Shown here: one piece after another, positions 32,730 through 45,900 of the stretch | How positions within the stretch are numbered: the first letter of the stretch is position 1 | How the letters are laid out: each line of letters starts with the position of its first letter | Source: Gnetum montanum | Lineage: Eukaryota; Streptophyta; Gnetopsida; Gnetales; Gnetaceae | Length of the DNA stretch: 64,000 bases | NCBI GenBank assembly: GCA_015680685.1 | Contig: MNCI01034666.1 | Span: forward strand, 269,165-333,164 | Direction of reading: 5' to 3' | Notes under the pieces: generated by a model | Database searches by the model: none | Told to the model about the DNA's origin: nothing | Seen by the model: only the letters and a program-made list of their open reading frames with translations | Translations under genes and position numbers: made by a program

Positions 32730-34223
32730 ATACCATCAAATACCATCAAAACTATGTTATGGAGAGCAAGGTTCTCCCCCAAAAATACCATGTTTGATAT
32801 TATAAGCATTTTCTCATTTTACTTTTCCCCATTTTGAATTTCTGGATCTTTTTTGTCAAGTTTGGTTTGCAATGGAGGAATATATCATTTTAGATAATGT
32901 TTCACTGTATTTAAAGTGCAAAATTTTTATATCATGTTTGAAAAATATGTGACCTTCTTATGAGGAAGTTGACTTTGCATAGAATACTTGTTATTGTGTA
33001 ACATCTAAAATTTTTGCATTGTTAAATGCAATGTATAAAACTAAGTCTCCATGCATGAAATAATAGGAAACCTCATTAAGGCAATTTTCCAATTGATTCA
33101 TCCCAACTTCTTAAACTTGAGCTTGTGAAAGTCTCCTTGGAACTTATTTTGAGAATCTAGTATCTCATTTTTCATATTTCAAAATTTAGCTTTAAAGGTG
33201 ATATTTTTCATGTTATGCTATGTTTTTTGCATTTGCTATGGTAATTATTCTTAAAATACCCTATGTTTTATATTCTCTTACACTCCGATTTTCTTGATTG
33301 CAAGTGAAGCCACTCTCATTTTTGATACTGAGCTTGTTGTTGTGAATGGAAAAAGTTTCGATTTTATTGATTGCAAGTGGAGCCACTCTCATTTTTTATA
33401 CTGAGCTTATTGTTGTTAATGGAAAAAGTTCTTTTAATGAAGGAGAGAGTGAACTGTAAAGCACAAATTTCTATAGAGACATTAAATATGCTTTTGACTT
33501 CTATCTTTACATTGTCAAGTCTTGATGGATGATATTAAAATAGAATGTTGTACATCAAACCTTTTCTTTGCCATTGATTTTTGTCAACTATATATATTTT
33601 GTTAAAAGGAAGTAGCAAAGATGTTTTAGTTCATAATATCATCTACATAAGTGGTTAGATTCTTATCTTGAAATTTTGTTTTCTTGAACAAGCAAGAAAA
33701 CTGTTTTATAATAGTTAAATTTGGATTTGGTATTCATGATGAAGAATCAATTGCATAATTATCTAATCTGAAAAATACAATTATTGAAAGAATCATTTTC
33801 CTAGTACCAGCTAATTCTTAACTTAACATGGGCATTTAAACCTTATCTGTTTCAATAACTTGGGAAGTAAATTCCATTTTATGACATTTTATACTCTCTT
33901 TTGGAAGTCAAAGCAATTTGCCACAAATTTTGAGGTCATTGGTACCTTGTAACGTGTTTATATATGGGTATCAAGTTTGAGTCCAGGTTCAAGTGGTTGT
34001 AAGGCTATGCATAAAAAGTAAAAGTACCAACTATTTAAAAAATAATAGAGATGGAGTATTAACAAGAATCATTGAAAAAACTGAAAAACTTCAAAACTAG
34101 TTCTTATTAAATAAATTCAAGTTGAAAACTGAAATTCCTTTAGAAGCTAATTTGTTGAGATTGAAAGTTGAAGCAATGTATCATTTCTTAATATTTTACA
34201 TGAGAAATAAAATTAGATTGTAA
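32730..34223. other. Anonymous AT-rich DNA between E and the copia element
   Basis: I see no gene or element end. It contains a tandem duplication at 33294-33432 (see separate entry). The last five bases before the copia LTR, TGTAA (34219-34223), may be its target repeat. Confidence 0.5.
33294..33432. repeat. Tandem duplication, ~73-bp unit, two copies
   Basis: Each unit runs from TTGATTGCAAGTG through GCCACTCTCATTTTT and ATACTGAGCTT to AATGGAAAAAGTT. The copies start at 33294 and 33367 and differ at few positions. Confidence 0.8.
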
Positions 34224-34485
34224 TGTAAGAAAATTTTGTTGTAAGACATTGATCAAAACATGTATCTAACCAAATTGTACCAACTCACCGAATTGTGAAA
34301 ATAAAACAAAAATTGACCTCCAACCATTGATGCTCTCATTTGGACTACGTGAACATGTTTTGGTTTCTTCTATCACACTAATGCTCAACAATGATGATGT
34401 ATGCAAACTTTGAATGTTTGTGATAGGGATCCAAAAACTATAACACCGTAGTGAGTTTGATATCTTCTAGTGTTTTCTTATTATC

Positions 34486-35089
34486 TAATGAGCAGTGAGC
34501 AACCCCTATGCCCATATATATGAATCTCAAGCGTTCAGGCATGATCCAGTCAAATTCCATACATGGGACTGGTTGTGGTTTCTAGATCATTATGCCTTGA
34601 TCGTAGTTCGTTGTCTTTCCACTTGGACTAGTGGTAGCTTTGTCATGCATGGTTTAGTCCAAAGTGAGGCATATGATGGTTGATGTTATTCTGGCCCTAT
34701 GCAACTCCTAATGATAATAGAGAAATGAATTATTTAATCTAATTTACAACAAAAAGATAAAATCTAAACTAGCCTATGGGCAATGAGCATCCATTCTCAG
34801 CTTGCTACATATGTCCTGAACCCCACGTATCCATTACTAGGATTACTAAGTGCTATGTTACTGGGTGAACCAAGCAATAACATTGCTAGGATTACCAAGC
34901 GAATATATGTTTACACCCAAACCTGGTCACACTCATTCCACCAATTGATTAACTTGCATGAAAATGTAAATATTAACTACATACATGAAAAGTAAATTAC
35001 ATGGAAAGTAAATATATTCTAAGTCAAAGTGTTGTAATGAATAAGAATCAATCTCAATGTTATTGCCATTTATGGAATATGTCTAGGTA
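34486..35089 (-). repeat. 3' LTR of copy F, cut by assembly gap
   Basis: It starts TAATGAGCAGTGAGC and aligns with the LTR of E (19031 onwards) up to the run of N. Confidence 0.75.
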
Positions 35090-35860
35090 NNNNNNNNNNN
35101 NNNNNNNNNNNNNNNNNNNNNNNNNNNNNNNNNNNNNNNNNNNNNNNNNNNNNNNNNNNNNNNNNNNNNNNNNNNNNNNNNNNNNNNNNNNNNNNNNNNN
35201 NNNNNNNNNNNNNNNNNNNNNNNNNNNNNNNNNNNNNNNNNNNNNNNNNNNNNNNNNNNNNNNNNNNNNNNNNNNNNNNNNNNNNNNNNNNNNNNNNNNN
35301 NNNNNNNNNNNNNNNNNNNNNNNNNNNNNNNNNNNNNNNNNNNNNNNNNNNNNNNNNNNNNNNNNNNNNNNNNNNNNNNNNNNNNNNNNNNNNNNNNNNN
35401 NNNNNNNNNNNNNNNNNNNNNNNNNNNNNNNNNNNNNNNNNNNNNNNNNNNNNNNNNNNNNNNNNNNNNNNNNNNNNNNNNNNNNNNNNNNNNNNNNNNN
35501 NNNNNNNNNNNNNNNNNNNNNNNNNNNNNNNNNNNNNNNNNNNNNNNNNNNNNNNNNNNNNNNNNNNNNNNNNNNNNNNNNNNNNNNNNNNNNNNNNNNN
35601 NNNNNNNNNNNNNNNNNNNNNNNNNNNNNNNNNNNNNNNNNNNNNNNNNNNNNNNNNNNNNNNNNNNNNNNNNNNNNNNNNNNNNNNNNNNNNNNNNNNN
35701 NNNNNNNNNNNNNNNNNNNNNNNNNNNNNNNNNNNNNNNNNNNNNNNNNNNNNNNNNNNNNNNNNNNNNNNNNNNNNNNNNNNNNNNNNNNNNNNNNNNN
35801 NNNNNNNNNNNNNNNNNNNNNNNNNNNNNNNNNNNNNNNNNNNNNNNNNNNNNNNNNNNN
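35090..35860. other. Assembly gap (N)
   Basis: 771 undetermined bases. Apparent open frames across it carry no information. Confidence 1.
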
Positions 35861-36117
35861 ACATCCCTAGCCCCCATGACTAATGAGCGTAACCTCGAAA
35901 GTGCACAAGTTTTTGAACAATTGAAACCAAAGGTCTAATTTAGAAGATGACCAAATAAGATTTAAATTGAAGTATATTTTAATAAAAAAAGTAGGAAAAA
36001 GTAAAAAGTAATTGAAAGGGATGAGAAGTAGTTCCAAACTCATTTATAAATTTAGAAAAATCATCATTGATGTTCTAGAAGATGTGAAGGTTAGTTCAAG
36101 GCCATGATCAATAAGAG

Positions 36118-36171
36118 TTATGCAAGTAGATCCTCCCCAAAGCAAGCTCCTACCATGATTCTCATGCATAA
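36118..36171 (-). other. Conserved intergenic RNA hairpin (copy F)
   Basis: Arms TTATGCA and TGCATAA pair over seven bases; the two bases next to the loop no longer match. The arm sequence follows copy E rather than A/B/D. Confidence 0.55.
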
Positions 36172-37052
36172 CCACTTCTATAGATGTCCATGGACATCTT
36201 AGAAGTTAAATGTAGATAATTTCCTTATTCCAAATAGCACACAATTGTCATGGTTGGGATGTTGCACTATACTACACAAAAGCAAAAGGCTCATAATTGT
36301 ATGCAGTAATGAGGTGAATAATGGAATGAGAAGGGATTGTAGAGATAGGGATGTAAGGTGTTTTACCATGTTCAAAATAGGCTCTTGTGACAAATGTGAT
36401 TAAAATAATCATCATACCTATTCATCCAATTTTGGACCAAGTCCATACCATTAATAGTAACCTTGCATGTATGTGTTCCCTCCTGTCTACTATCATGAGT
36501 CCACAACCACCTCAAAGAACAATCATCACTCCAAAAAGAGAAGAAAAAAGAAGGAATGGCCTTAGAGGGGTAAGTTGAGGCAATTGTAATATGTCATTCC
36601 AACCCCATAACCAATGCTTGTAGCCCATTATTATGTTTAAGGAGTGTGCTTTGAATTTCCATTATTTGTTTTTTTTTGTTGGATTTTATAATTTTATGAT
36701 TTTGGATTAGAACCACACCATGCAAAGACTTTTTCTTCCTATTATTGGTCAATAATAGGAGTGATGATACAGTCCACGAGGAGTCATAAGCCACACAAAG
36801 GAAGTCAAGAAGAGAACCCAACAGGTCCCCTTGAGGTCACATTCTTTGCCATTCCCACTTGGTCATTTCCTTTTTCTTCAAGGTACAATGATCATTGATT
36901 GATTTTAGTTTCATGAAGGAAGAATCAAATTGCTTTCATGATAAGATCTTTTATTTTGAGAACTAAAGGGATGGATGAGGTGGTCTCACTACTTTACACA
37001 ATTACTTACCCAATCATCTTGATAGTATAGCATAAAAACCCAACACATGGTG

Positions 37053-37215
37053 TTTTTTTTTGAGAGAATGTTCGGGAATGTATTACTGAAAGAAAGGTAC
37101 ACGACTATACAAGTACAAGTGGGGGGAGGAGCCCTGGGCCCCCACAAAAGACTGAAAAACCATGCCGACCCCCACGGCCGAAAACCTCGAAGCCGTACAG
37201 ACGTTCAAAAGACAC
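37053..37215 (-). mobile_element. Short GC-rich insert with poly-A end, probably a 5'-truncated LINE
   Basis: Copy F differs here from E by about 160 bp of unusually GC-rich sequence. On the minus strand it ends ...CATTCTCTCAAAAAAAAAC, and just before that it has TTGTACTTGTATAGTCG, resembling the 3' tail of plant L1-type LINEs. ACACAT occurs on both sides and could be a short target repeat, though 14 bases of the E-type flank are missing. A SINE or processed transcript is possible. Confidence 0.5.
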
Positions 37216-37409
37216 ATCATGACTTGGAAATATTATTAACAAAAACATAAAAGACAATCATAAATATTAAGAAAAAGACTCAAGAAAAGAGAAAAGTATA
37301 AAGAAAAGATAAATAACAAGAAATGGAAAACATATTAAGAATTAGAAAATTTTGGAAGAAATAAGAAAATGATAAAAAAATTGTAAAACAAAAACCTGAA
37401 AAACACTTA

Positions 37410-40161
37410 TTAGCTCTTGAACCAAGATGGAGAATCTCCTCCATGACTAAACTTATGGCTACACATTCAAGAGATGGACCACATAATCCCCTAGCTATAC
37501 ACCACTATTTTCCCATCTATCACCATTACTAATTTAATTAATCATGTTGTGGCACATCTAACATTTGTGATAGTCTTGTTTGGATCATTTGGAGATGTAT
37601 CTTCATTTAGACTTGAAGGTATTTCTATTTTGGAGGGTCCATATGTGTTTGCTTCTCCTTCTTGATTTTCTATTTTAATTCCTAGGTCTTTGTGTTTAAT
37701 ATCCTCTTTTGGTGTATAATCACAGTGTAAGATATCCATGTCTAAGTCCTCTATTTGGTTCATTTTCTTAAGTCTAGAACTAATAAGTGGATCGGTTGCT
37801 TCCATGCTCCTTTGAAATAACTTTATATTCTCATTTTCAAGCCACTGGGTGTCTTTTGGCTTAGTGGCTACTACATAGACTAGTTTTTTCTCACACACTT
37901 GTTCCTTTACTTTATTGTGGGTTGCATTAATATTTTGAATTCCTGGTCCACAACTCCACCCCTTACTATTAGTGATGCATGGATTTTTCTACCTCTCCAC
38001 AATGATAGGCTCATTATTTATGTATTGTGTTGGAGTGGTGATGGTTGTTGGCTTTTGCATATGATTAGGAGACATCATTTTTGTAAAGAAGGATTTGGTA
38101 GCAGATTGGCCTTGTGTAGGTTCCGATGTGTCAGTAGGTCTACGCATTTTGTGCTTGTGTAAGGAAACTACCCTAAAGAGAGAACATTTTTAAGGTTTTG
38201 GTTGAGATCTACCAGCATTATTATTTCTATGTATGTTCACAACACATGTGGCATTCTTCCATTGATATTGTGGTGTCGAACCATCTTGTGTTATGGGCAA
38301 TGACATATGATGGGGGGAAGTATGAGAATATTGAGGATATGATGAAGGATGAGAGGTGTGAGATGGTGATCCTTTAGAAGATGTTATGGGTTGATGATAT
38401 TTGGGAGATTGGTAGTAGTCATTTTAGGTAGAGGAAGTAGAACCAGTTGAGGGAACAAGTTGTTGAACATAGTAGTCATACAGGTCCGACTAGCAATAAG
38501 GGTATTACTAGTTTGTTGATAGCATCCCCCACTATGGGTTTTGCCACTGTAGTTGATAGTAATTTTAAGGTTGATAAGAAGTCCCAGTAGGATAGTACGG
38601 TCAATTGTAGGACTATCTATAATTACCTTATGAAAAGATAATATCATAGGCATTTACTTTTGTACAAACTTGGGATTCAATGAAAAAGCCCAATACTCAT
38701 GTACATGTAACATAACTAGGCAATAGCCCTTTGCATGATCATAAAGGTAGATGTCACATCCATCATCCTCTTCTGTGGTTGTGTCTATAGCCTCTTCTTC
38801 TACAGCCCTTTTTCCTTTTGTTTCTTGGTTTGTTTTCCTCTTCATATTTTGATCACCTAATTTTTTTTGCATTACTTTCTCATCTATGGTTTTTATGTAA
38901 GTTGTAACTTTGTCATTCATCAACTCCCACATCTTATCTAGCCTTACTTCAAGCTCATTGAGAGATTTTTCTATTGGCAAGTTTTGTTGTGAAATCACCT
39001 CATCAAGAGCTACCTCTTTTTCCTCATCATAGATATGGACCCTCTTCTTTTGAAGAGTTGGATCCTAGTTATATTCCTCCACATTCTCTTATTTACATAG
39101 CTATTATTCTTCTTTTGCCACCCACTAGATTAGCCTTTGTATTTGATGGGATTTTAGTTCGTATAACTAACCTTAGGCATAAATCCCAAGAGTCTCCTTT
39201 ATTTGATTACAAAGCCCATATGTGATGTAGAAACATTACACTTTTTAAGAGAAATCATGGCTTGGACATCTATGTGGTAGAGAACAGTATCTATCCAAGG
39301 CCACATCCAAGGATTCATGATTTTCTTACTTCCATCCTTGGATTTTTTTCTTAGGTTGAACACTCTTGGATAGGTTTGGTATTTTTTTTTTTGAAGAGTT
39401 CCAACATTGTGGACCATTGATTTATTGAATCTGGTTCCAACAATCTATACCAACTTTCAGCTTTGTCTACTAGTATCCTAGGAAAAAGCTTAAGCTTTTG
39501 CCACTTATATTTGATATTTTACAAGGTGCAAGCATAATGGAAGGCTTGTAAGTGATGTTGTGGATTAGAATTATAGCCTCCCCTAAATTTAGGAATGTTA
39601 TCCATATCAAGCCATTTGATGTGGCTATCCCTTTGATGCCTTTGGGGTATTTTAACTACCTCCCTAATCTATGTCAAGCCCCTAGTAGCCAACAAGGGTT
39701 CATTTGTACCAGACACGTCATGGTGGTAAGCTATATTTCTATTCATCTAATTATGATGATCTTATTTATGCTTATTTTTATGTTTTTTATTTTTTCCTTT
39801 AAGCCTATTCGATCATCATCTTGACCCCTTAGTGGAGCTCTATCTCTATACCTACGTTCATCTTCATCAGAACTAGACATTGAAGAGGAAGTGGAACATG
39901 ATGAATTCCAAGACTTTCTTAGATGAGTTTAGAGGAGGTCCTAGGCCTTAAGGTCCTCCTTATTCTAAGACTTTCTTCATCTCATCCAGGATTGTCTGTA
40001 CTAGTTGAATGCAGTCCTTGCATGTAGTAAAGGTGGAAATGAGCATATGAAACCCTTGCTTGCAATTTTTCACTCCAATTCTCTTCAGTATAGAACTTAT
40101 CATTTCTCCTAAGAGTATTCTCATCATACAATGTATTATTGGTCCTATGTGAAGAAGACAT
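37410..40161 (-). pseudogene. gag: Copy F gag (long-tailed type)
   Basis: The start at 40161 matches E. The gag core (about 39720-39100) is badly broken by stops and frameshifts. The part at 38998-38654 keeps a coiled stretch (EKSLNELEVRLDKMWELM-type) and a knuckle remnant (GCDIYLYDHAKGYC, second Cys lost). A 118-codon C-terminal extension at 37898-37542, rich in Asp, Glu, Lys and Asn, is not present in A or B. The end, GGDSPSWFKS, parallels the GGYPPF ending of A/B. Confidence 0.65.
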
Positions 40162-40273
40162 GGTTTTATTTGTCAATGTGTGTGCCGTAAAATATTAATA
40201 TTTTCTAAAAGATAAATCAGTAATACTTTTATAGTGATCATTTATAATATAAACAATCTAGATAACTAGCAGG

Positions 40274-40293
40274 ATCCTTAGCAATGACATCAA
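40274..40293 (-). other. Primer binding site of copy F, tRNA-Asp type
   Basis: The minus-strand sequence TTGATGTCATTGCTAAGGAT adjoins the LTR end at 40294. It is a heavily mutated version of the tRNA-Asp complement. Confidence 0.6.
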
Positions 40294-41131
40294 TAATGAG
40301 TATTGGGTACCACATATGTCTAGCCATATGAATCACAAGTGTTCATGCACAATCCAATCAAATTCTATGGACTGGACTAGTTGTAGCATCTAGATCATTA
40401 TGCCTTGATGACATTGTTGTTTTCCCACTTGGACTAGTGGTAGCTTTGTCATATACGGTTTAGTCCAAAGCGAGGCACATGATGGTTGATATTATTCTGG
40501 CCCTATGCTACTCCTAATGCTAATAGAGAAATGAATTATGTAATCTAATTAACAATAAAAAGATAAAGTCTAAACTAGCCTACAAGTGATGAGTGTCTGT
40601 TCCTTGCTTACTACACACGTCCTGAACCAACATATCTACTATTGGGATTATCAAGCACAATGCTACTAGGCAAACCAAGCAATAACATTACTAGGATTAC
40701 CAAGGAAATACATATTTATACTTAAAACTAGTCATGCTCATTCTGCCAATTGATTAACTAGCATGAAAACGTAAGTATTATCTATCTGATCTAAGTCAAA
40801 GTGCTACAATGAATAAGAATCAATCTCTCTATCTTATTGTTGTTCATGGAATGTGTCTAGGTACATTGCCACTTGAATAAGATGTTGTACAACTAACTCA
40901 TATCCATAGTACAGGCATTTCTCTAAGACTACGAAATAAAATTGCAAGAGTTTGGCTACTTTATTGACAAAAGAATGGAATGAATCATGCATCCAAGTGT
41001 TGTATTTATAGGTAGGCATGCATATCATGATATCAAATATTCAATATTGGGGCTAAAATATCGGATTCTTGATATCAGATATCCAATATTGGATACCTAA
41101 TACCTTAGTCACTACAAAACACAGTTCATCA
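40294..41131 (-). repeat. 5' LTR of copy F
   Basis: 838 bp from TAATGAGTA to ACAGTTCATCA on the plus strand. Palindromes in CpG-poor form (GATATCAAATATTC, GGATATC-type) fill 41025-41095, and a TATTTATA box (complement) is at about 41012-41019. Confidence 0.75.
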
Positions 41132-41136
41132 TTCTC

Positions 41137-41526
41137 TCATCAAGAACATTTTATAGGCCAAAAACTCAGTTACCAAGGATTAACTTCTAGTTTAAATGGG
41201 AAATATGAGACCATTCTTGTGAAAATCGTTACAACAAATTTAGTTGGTTTCATATTTGAAACTATTTGTTTTCCATAATGCGTAAACGATTACATTGAAA
41301 CTTTTCATAACACGTAAATGGTTACATTAAAACTTTCAATAGCATAGGAACAATTATATTGAAACTTTCAATAACTCATAAACGATTATATTGAAACTTT
41401 CCATAACATGTAAACAAATACATTGAAACTTTCAATCATGTGTAAAAGGTTATATTAAAACTTTCAATAAAGCATAAACGGTTATATTAAACTTTTTTTT
41501 TTGCCATAACACGTAAATGGTTTACA
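41137..41526 (-). repeat. Inner piece of the copia 3' LTR with ~35-bp tandem repeats
   Basis: It aligns with 47280-47628. From about 41260 to 41526 it is an array of a ~30-40-bp unit of the form CATAACACGTAAACGATTACA-TTGAAACTTT, eight or so copies. The same array in the right LTR is shorter. The polypurine tract CCAAGTGGGG (minus strand) adjoins at 41527. Confidence 0.75.
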
Positions 41527-41830
41527 TTGCCCCACTTGGTCTTCATATTTAAGCTAATATCCATCAAACCCAACTTTCAAGAAATAAATGCTTGAACCAT
41601 GCTAATAGTTCCTCTAAATGTAAGTATTATCTTTCATGTATTACAATGTATTATTTCTCAAGCTTAATTCCTTATATGGTAACTAAACTTTAAGAATAAA
41701 CCCAATGTTTATTCTAGGTCTTGCCATGTGTCAATTTTCCTTAATAACTATATGTGCAAACTAGATATGAGGAAACATTACAACTAAATAAGAGTTTCAT
41801 TAAGAGTATAAAATTATACGTACAAAGAAA

Positions 41831-44800
41831 TTACATTATGAAACCAAGTCCCATATGAACTACATGATCCTTAAATGCCTTCAATGACATTCCTTTTGTC
41901 AAAGGATTAGCTATCATCAATTCAGTGCTTATATGCTCAATAATCACTTTCTTTTTCTTAATATGTTCCCTTATGGCTAAGTACTTTATGTCAATGTGTT
42001 TACTTCGACTACTACTCTTATTATTCTTAGTCATAAAGATAGTAGCTTAATTGTCACAAAATATTCTTAATGACCTAGATATAAAATCTACAATTCTAAG
42101 GCCTAACATGAAACTCTTCAACCATACACCATGTGAAGTAGCCTCAAAACGAGAAATGAACTTTGCCTCCATTATGGAGGTAGCAACCAAAGTTTGCTTT
42201 CCACTCCTCCAGGATACAGATTCTATAGCCAACTTAAAAACATAATCAAATGTTGATTTCCTTGAATTAACACAGCCAACAAACTCTAAATCAAAGTAGC
42301 CAATCACCTTTAGATTGTCAGTTCATCTATACATAAGCATGTAATCTTTTGTAGCTTGAAGGTACATCATCATCTTCTTTGTGACCCTCCAATGGTCAAT
42401 GCCTATATTACTCTGATATTTGTCCAACATTCCTACAACAAATGCAATGTAAGGTCTTGTGCATACTTGAGCATATATTAGGCTTACAATAATTGAAGCA
42501 TATGGAATGTTACCCATCTGCCTTTTCTCTAAATTATTTTCTAGGGTACTAGTTCAAATTAAACCTGTTACCCTTCATAATGGATGTTATACTTAATGAA
42601 CAATCTTTCATTTGAAACCTCTCTAAAGCTTTATTAAGATAGGTTTCTTGTGACAATCCCAAGATACATCTAGATCTATCCCTATGGATCTTAATGCCAA
42701 TGACATAAGATGCCTTATCCATATCCTTCATGTCGAAGTTCTTAGAGAGAAATTATTTCACCTCATATAGAAATCCATTATCATTGGTTGCAAGAAGGAT
42801 ATCATCCACATATAATTCAAAGAAATAGATTTTTCTCCCACTAATCTTCTAGTATATACATTAATCCATGATTTTCTCTTCAAAACCAAATGAAGTGATG
42901 ACATCATGGAATTTTAAATACCATTAACTTGAGGCCTATTTCAATCCAAATATTGATTTCTGGTGCTTGCATACCAATTACTCACCACCACTAAAGAAAA
43001 ATCCTTTAGGTTATTTCATATAAACCTCCTCCTCTAGATCACCATTGAGGAATGTCATTTACACATCCATCTAATGTAATTCAAAATCAAAATGGGCAAC
43101 CAATGTCATAATTACACAAAGGAAGTCCTTCTTAGATACAGGAGAAAAGGCCTCCATGTAATCTATTCCCTTTCTCTAAGTGAACCCTTTAGCAACAAGT
43201 CTTGCCTTATATATTTCATTGTTGCCTAATGAGTGTTTCTTTGTCTCAAAGACCCATTTGCATCCAATGGCTTTTACACCATTAGGCAACTTAACAAGAT
43301 TCCAAACTCCATTAGATGACATAGAGTTCATCTCATCTTTCATGGCATCATATCACAAGTCATATGCCTTACAACTCATGTCTTATGAAATTGTTTTGGG
43401 ATCATTTTCAGCTCCTATGTTGTAGTCAGACTCATATAGATACACTATATAGTCACTAGGAATCACCAATCACCTTACTCTAGTAGATCTCCTTAATGTT
43501 GCTTCATCATTCTCCTAAGGAGCATGTTGTTCAACAGCCTGTTCAATAAGTTCTGGTATTTATTGCTTAGCTAGATCTATTGTTCCTTGATTAGCAATCT
43601 ATGGAACTTCAATGATTGATTATTGTTCATCATGTGTTTGTGCTCTAAGCATGTTGTGTACAATAATCAATTTATCACTTAAAGTAGAGGTTGAGTGTCT
43701 ACATGATCTTTCTCAGGAATAGTGTTCTAGTATCGATTTCTGCCACTAATCAAATCTTTTTTTAAGAAATTTAGCATTCCTTAATTTCATAAACCTAGTA
43801 GTATATGATGGGTAATAAAATCTATATCCCTTAGATCGTTCAACCTATCCTACAAAATACCCGCTTATGGTCCTTGGGTTTAGCTTCTTTTCTTGTTGAT
43901 TATAGACTCTTACTTCAGAAAAGCATCCCCAAATGCCTATATGTTGCAATCTCGATTTCCAACCTTTCCATGGTTCAAATGGTATCTATGAGATAGCCCT
44001 AGTTGAAACTTGGTTTAATATATACACAACGATCTTGAGAGCTTCAGCCCATAAGGACTTAGGAAGCTTGGTGCTACTAAGCATACTTTGCACCATGTCC
44101 AATAATGTTTTATTTCTTCTCTCTACCACACCATTATGGTTTGGAGAACTAGGCATAGTGTATTGGTCAACAATCCCATGTTTTTGAAGAAACTTAGTAG
44201 ATGGAATAGGAGCTTGTCCATCATCATTGTATCTATCATAGTATTCACCACCTCTATCAAACCTCACTATCTTTATTTGCTTACTGCACTATTTCTCTAC
44301 TTCAACCTTAAACACCTTAAAGACATCTAAAGCTTCGTTCTCATTATGAAGTAGGTAGAGATACATATATCATAAGTAATCATCAATAAAAGTAATGGAA
44401 TACTTTTGACCATACGCATCCATATTTGGACTTCAAACATTTGTATGTATGATCTCTAATATGTCTAAACTTCTCTTGGCATTTTTCTTTGACATATTGG
44501 TCTACTTTCCCTTTATGTAGTCCACACAAGTGTCAAAGTTAGTGAAATCTAGAGTACTAAGTACTCCATCATTAGCTAATCTCTTTATTATCTTAATAGA
44601 GATATGTACTAATCTACAATGCCATAACATAGAGGATTCTTTATTCATAACACATCTCTTAATGTTGACACTATCATGAACATGCATAGAAGTATAAAGA
44701 GTTTCATTTTGTAAACTAAGTTTGAAAAGACCATCTTTCAATGTACCATTTCCAATAAGTTCATATCTATAATATAAACTAAATATATTATCTAAACAAT

Positions 44801-45900
44801 TAAAGGAAAATCCCATTGATACAAGCCTTGAAACATAAATTTAATTCCTCAAAAAACTTGGAATATAAAATGTCTTTTCCAACTCTAAAACAAAACCAAT
44901 GCTTAAAACTAATTTTCATGTTTCAACTGCCTCCACATGTAAGCACATCTTGTTCCTTAAATAGGTGCACAACTCACTTTCCACTGGCTTCCTTAGGTTT
45001 TTCACCCTTGTAAGGAATTAGTAACATGGATTGTAGAACTAGAGTCAATATACTAGTTGTTATGGCCAACATCAACCATATTATATTCAAAACAAATAAG
45101 TGAGAATTGAGCACCTTTCTTCTAAAGCCAATTTTGATATTTAGGATAATCCTTCTTTACATGCCCTTTCTTCTTGCAAAAAAAGCATCTAGATTCCTTC
45201 TTAATATCAACTTGTGCAAGCAATTTTCCTTTTCCCTTATTCTTGGCTTGCTCCTTATTCTTTTCTTGTGTAGCCAAATGAATACTCTCTTCTACTTCCA
45301 TAGCAAGTCTACCCTCTTCTTGTACACACATGGTCATTAGTTCATTGATTAACCATTTTACACTATGTGTGTTATAAGAAATCTTAAAGGGTCCATATTA
45401 CTATGGGAGCATGTTCAAGATGTAGTGCACAAGGAAAGACTTTAACATCTCAACCTCAATTATTTTTAACTAAGTCGCTATCTCACTCATTTGCATGATG
45501 TGCTCACGCACACCATAAATTTTGTTGAGCTTCATGGATGAAAATTTTAGTGCTAATGTGCTAGCGAAAGCTTTATTTGATTATTCAAATAGTTCATCAA
45601 TTACCTTCATCAAAGCTTGCACATGGTCATATTGTTCAAATGAATCATGCATACCAACCAAGATCTTGGTCTTTCTGAGCATGATATAGAGGCGATTAGA
45701 TCGCTACCATTTTTCATAACAACCAACATCATCCAATTGGTTAGTTTTCGTAATGGCTGGTGGTTCATCCTTATGGATAGCATAGTCAATGTCCATCCAA
45801 CAGAATTCTCTCCTTCCACATCTTATAATTATTACCCTTTAATTTAGGAATGTCGCATTTAAAATCTGAGTAGTTCACAGGTTGTATTACTACATAAATT
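41831..45900 (-). pseudogene. Copia gag-pol polyprotein remnant
   Basis: On the minus strand, in order. Gag start with KGNNYKMWKERILL near 45840-45800. Zinc knuckle CFFCKKKGHVKKDYPK at about 45190-45150 (last Cys replaced by Asp). Pre-integrase segment with MLWHCRLVHIS (44816-44502). Integrase core with GGEYYDRY and PNHNGVVERRNKTLLDM (44267-43986). RT parts (43430-42550) with DMDKASYVIGIKIHRDRSR and SLIYAQVCTRPYIAF-type blocks (42517-42323). RNase H (42307-42047) with KQTLVATSIMEAKF and the end block KHIDIKYLAIREHI (42034-41831). Stops and frameshifts separate every block, so the element is dead. Confidence 0.85.

Larger units (their letters stand above)
34486..41131 (-). mobile_element. Gag-family copy F (minus strand), nested in the copia LTR
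   Basis: 5' LTR 41131-40294, primer site 40293-40274, gag 40161-37410, intergenic region with hairpin, leader, assembly gap, and 3' LTR starting at 34486. The flanking pentamers are TTATC (34481-34485) and TTCTC (41132-41136), a target repeat with one mismatch. The copia LTR continues on both sides. ORF2 would have to lie in the 771-N gap, which is nominally too small for it together with the rest of the LTR, so it is probably deleted as in E, or the gap size is not real. Confidence 0.75.

Noticed and set aside
35001-35877. Open frames of 264-289 codons across 35001-35877
   Set aside because: They run through undetermined bases only. The same applies to the frames across 57929-58732.
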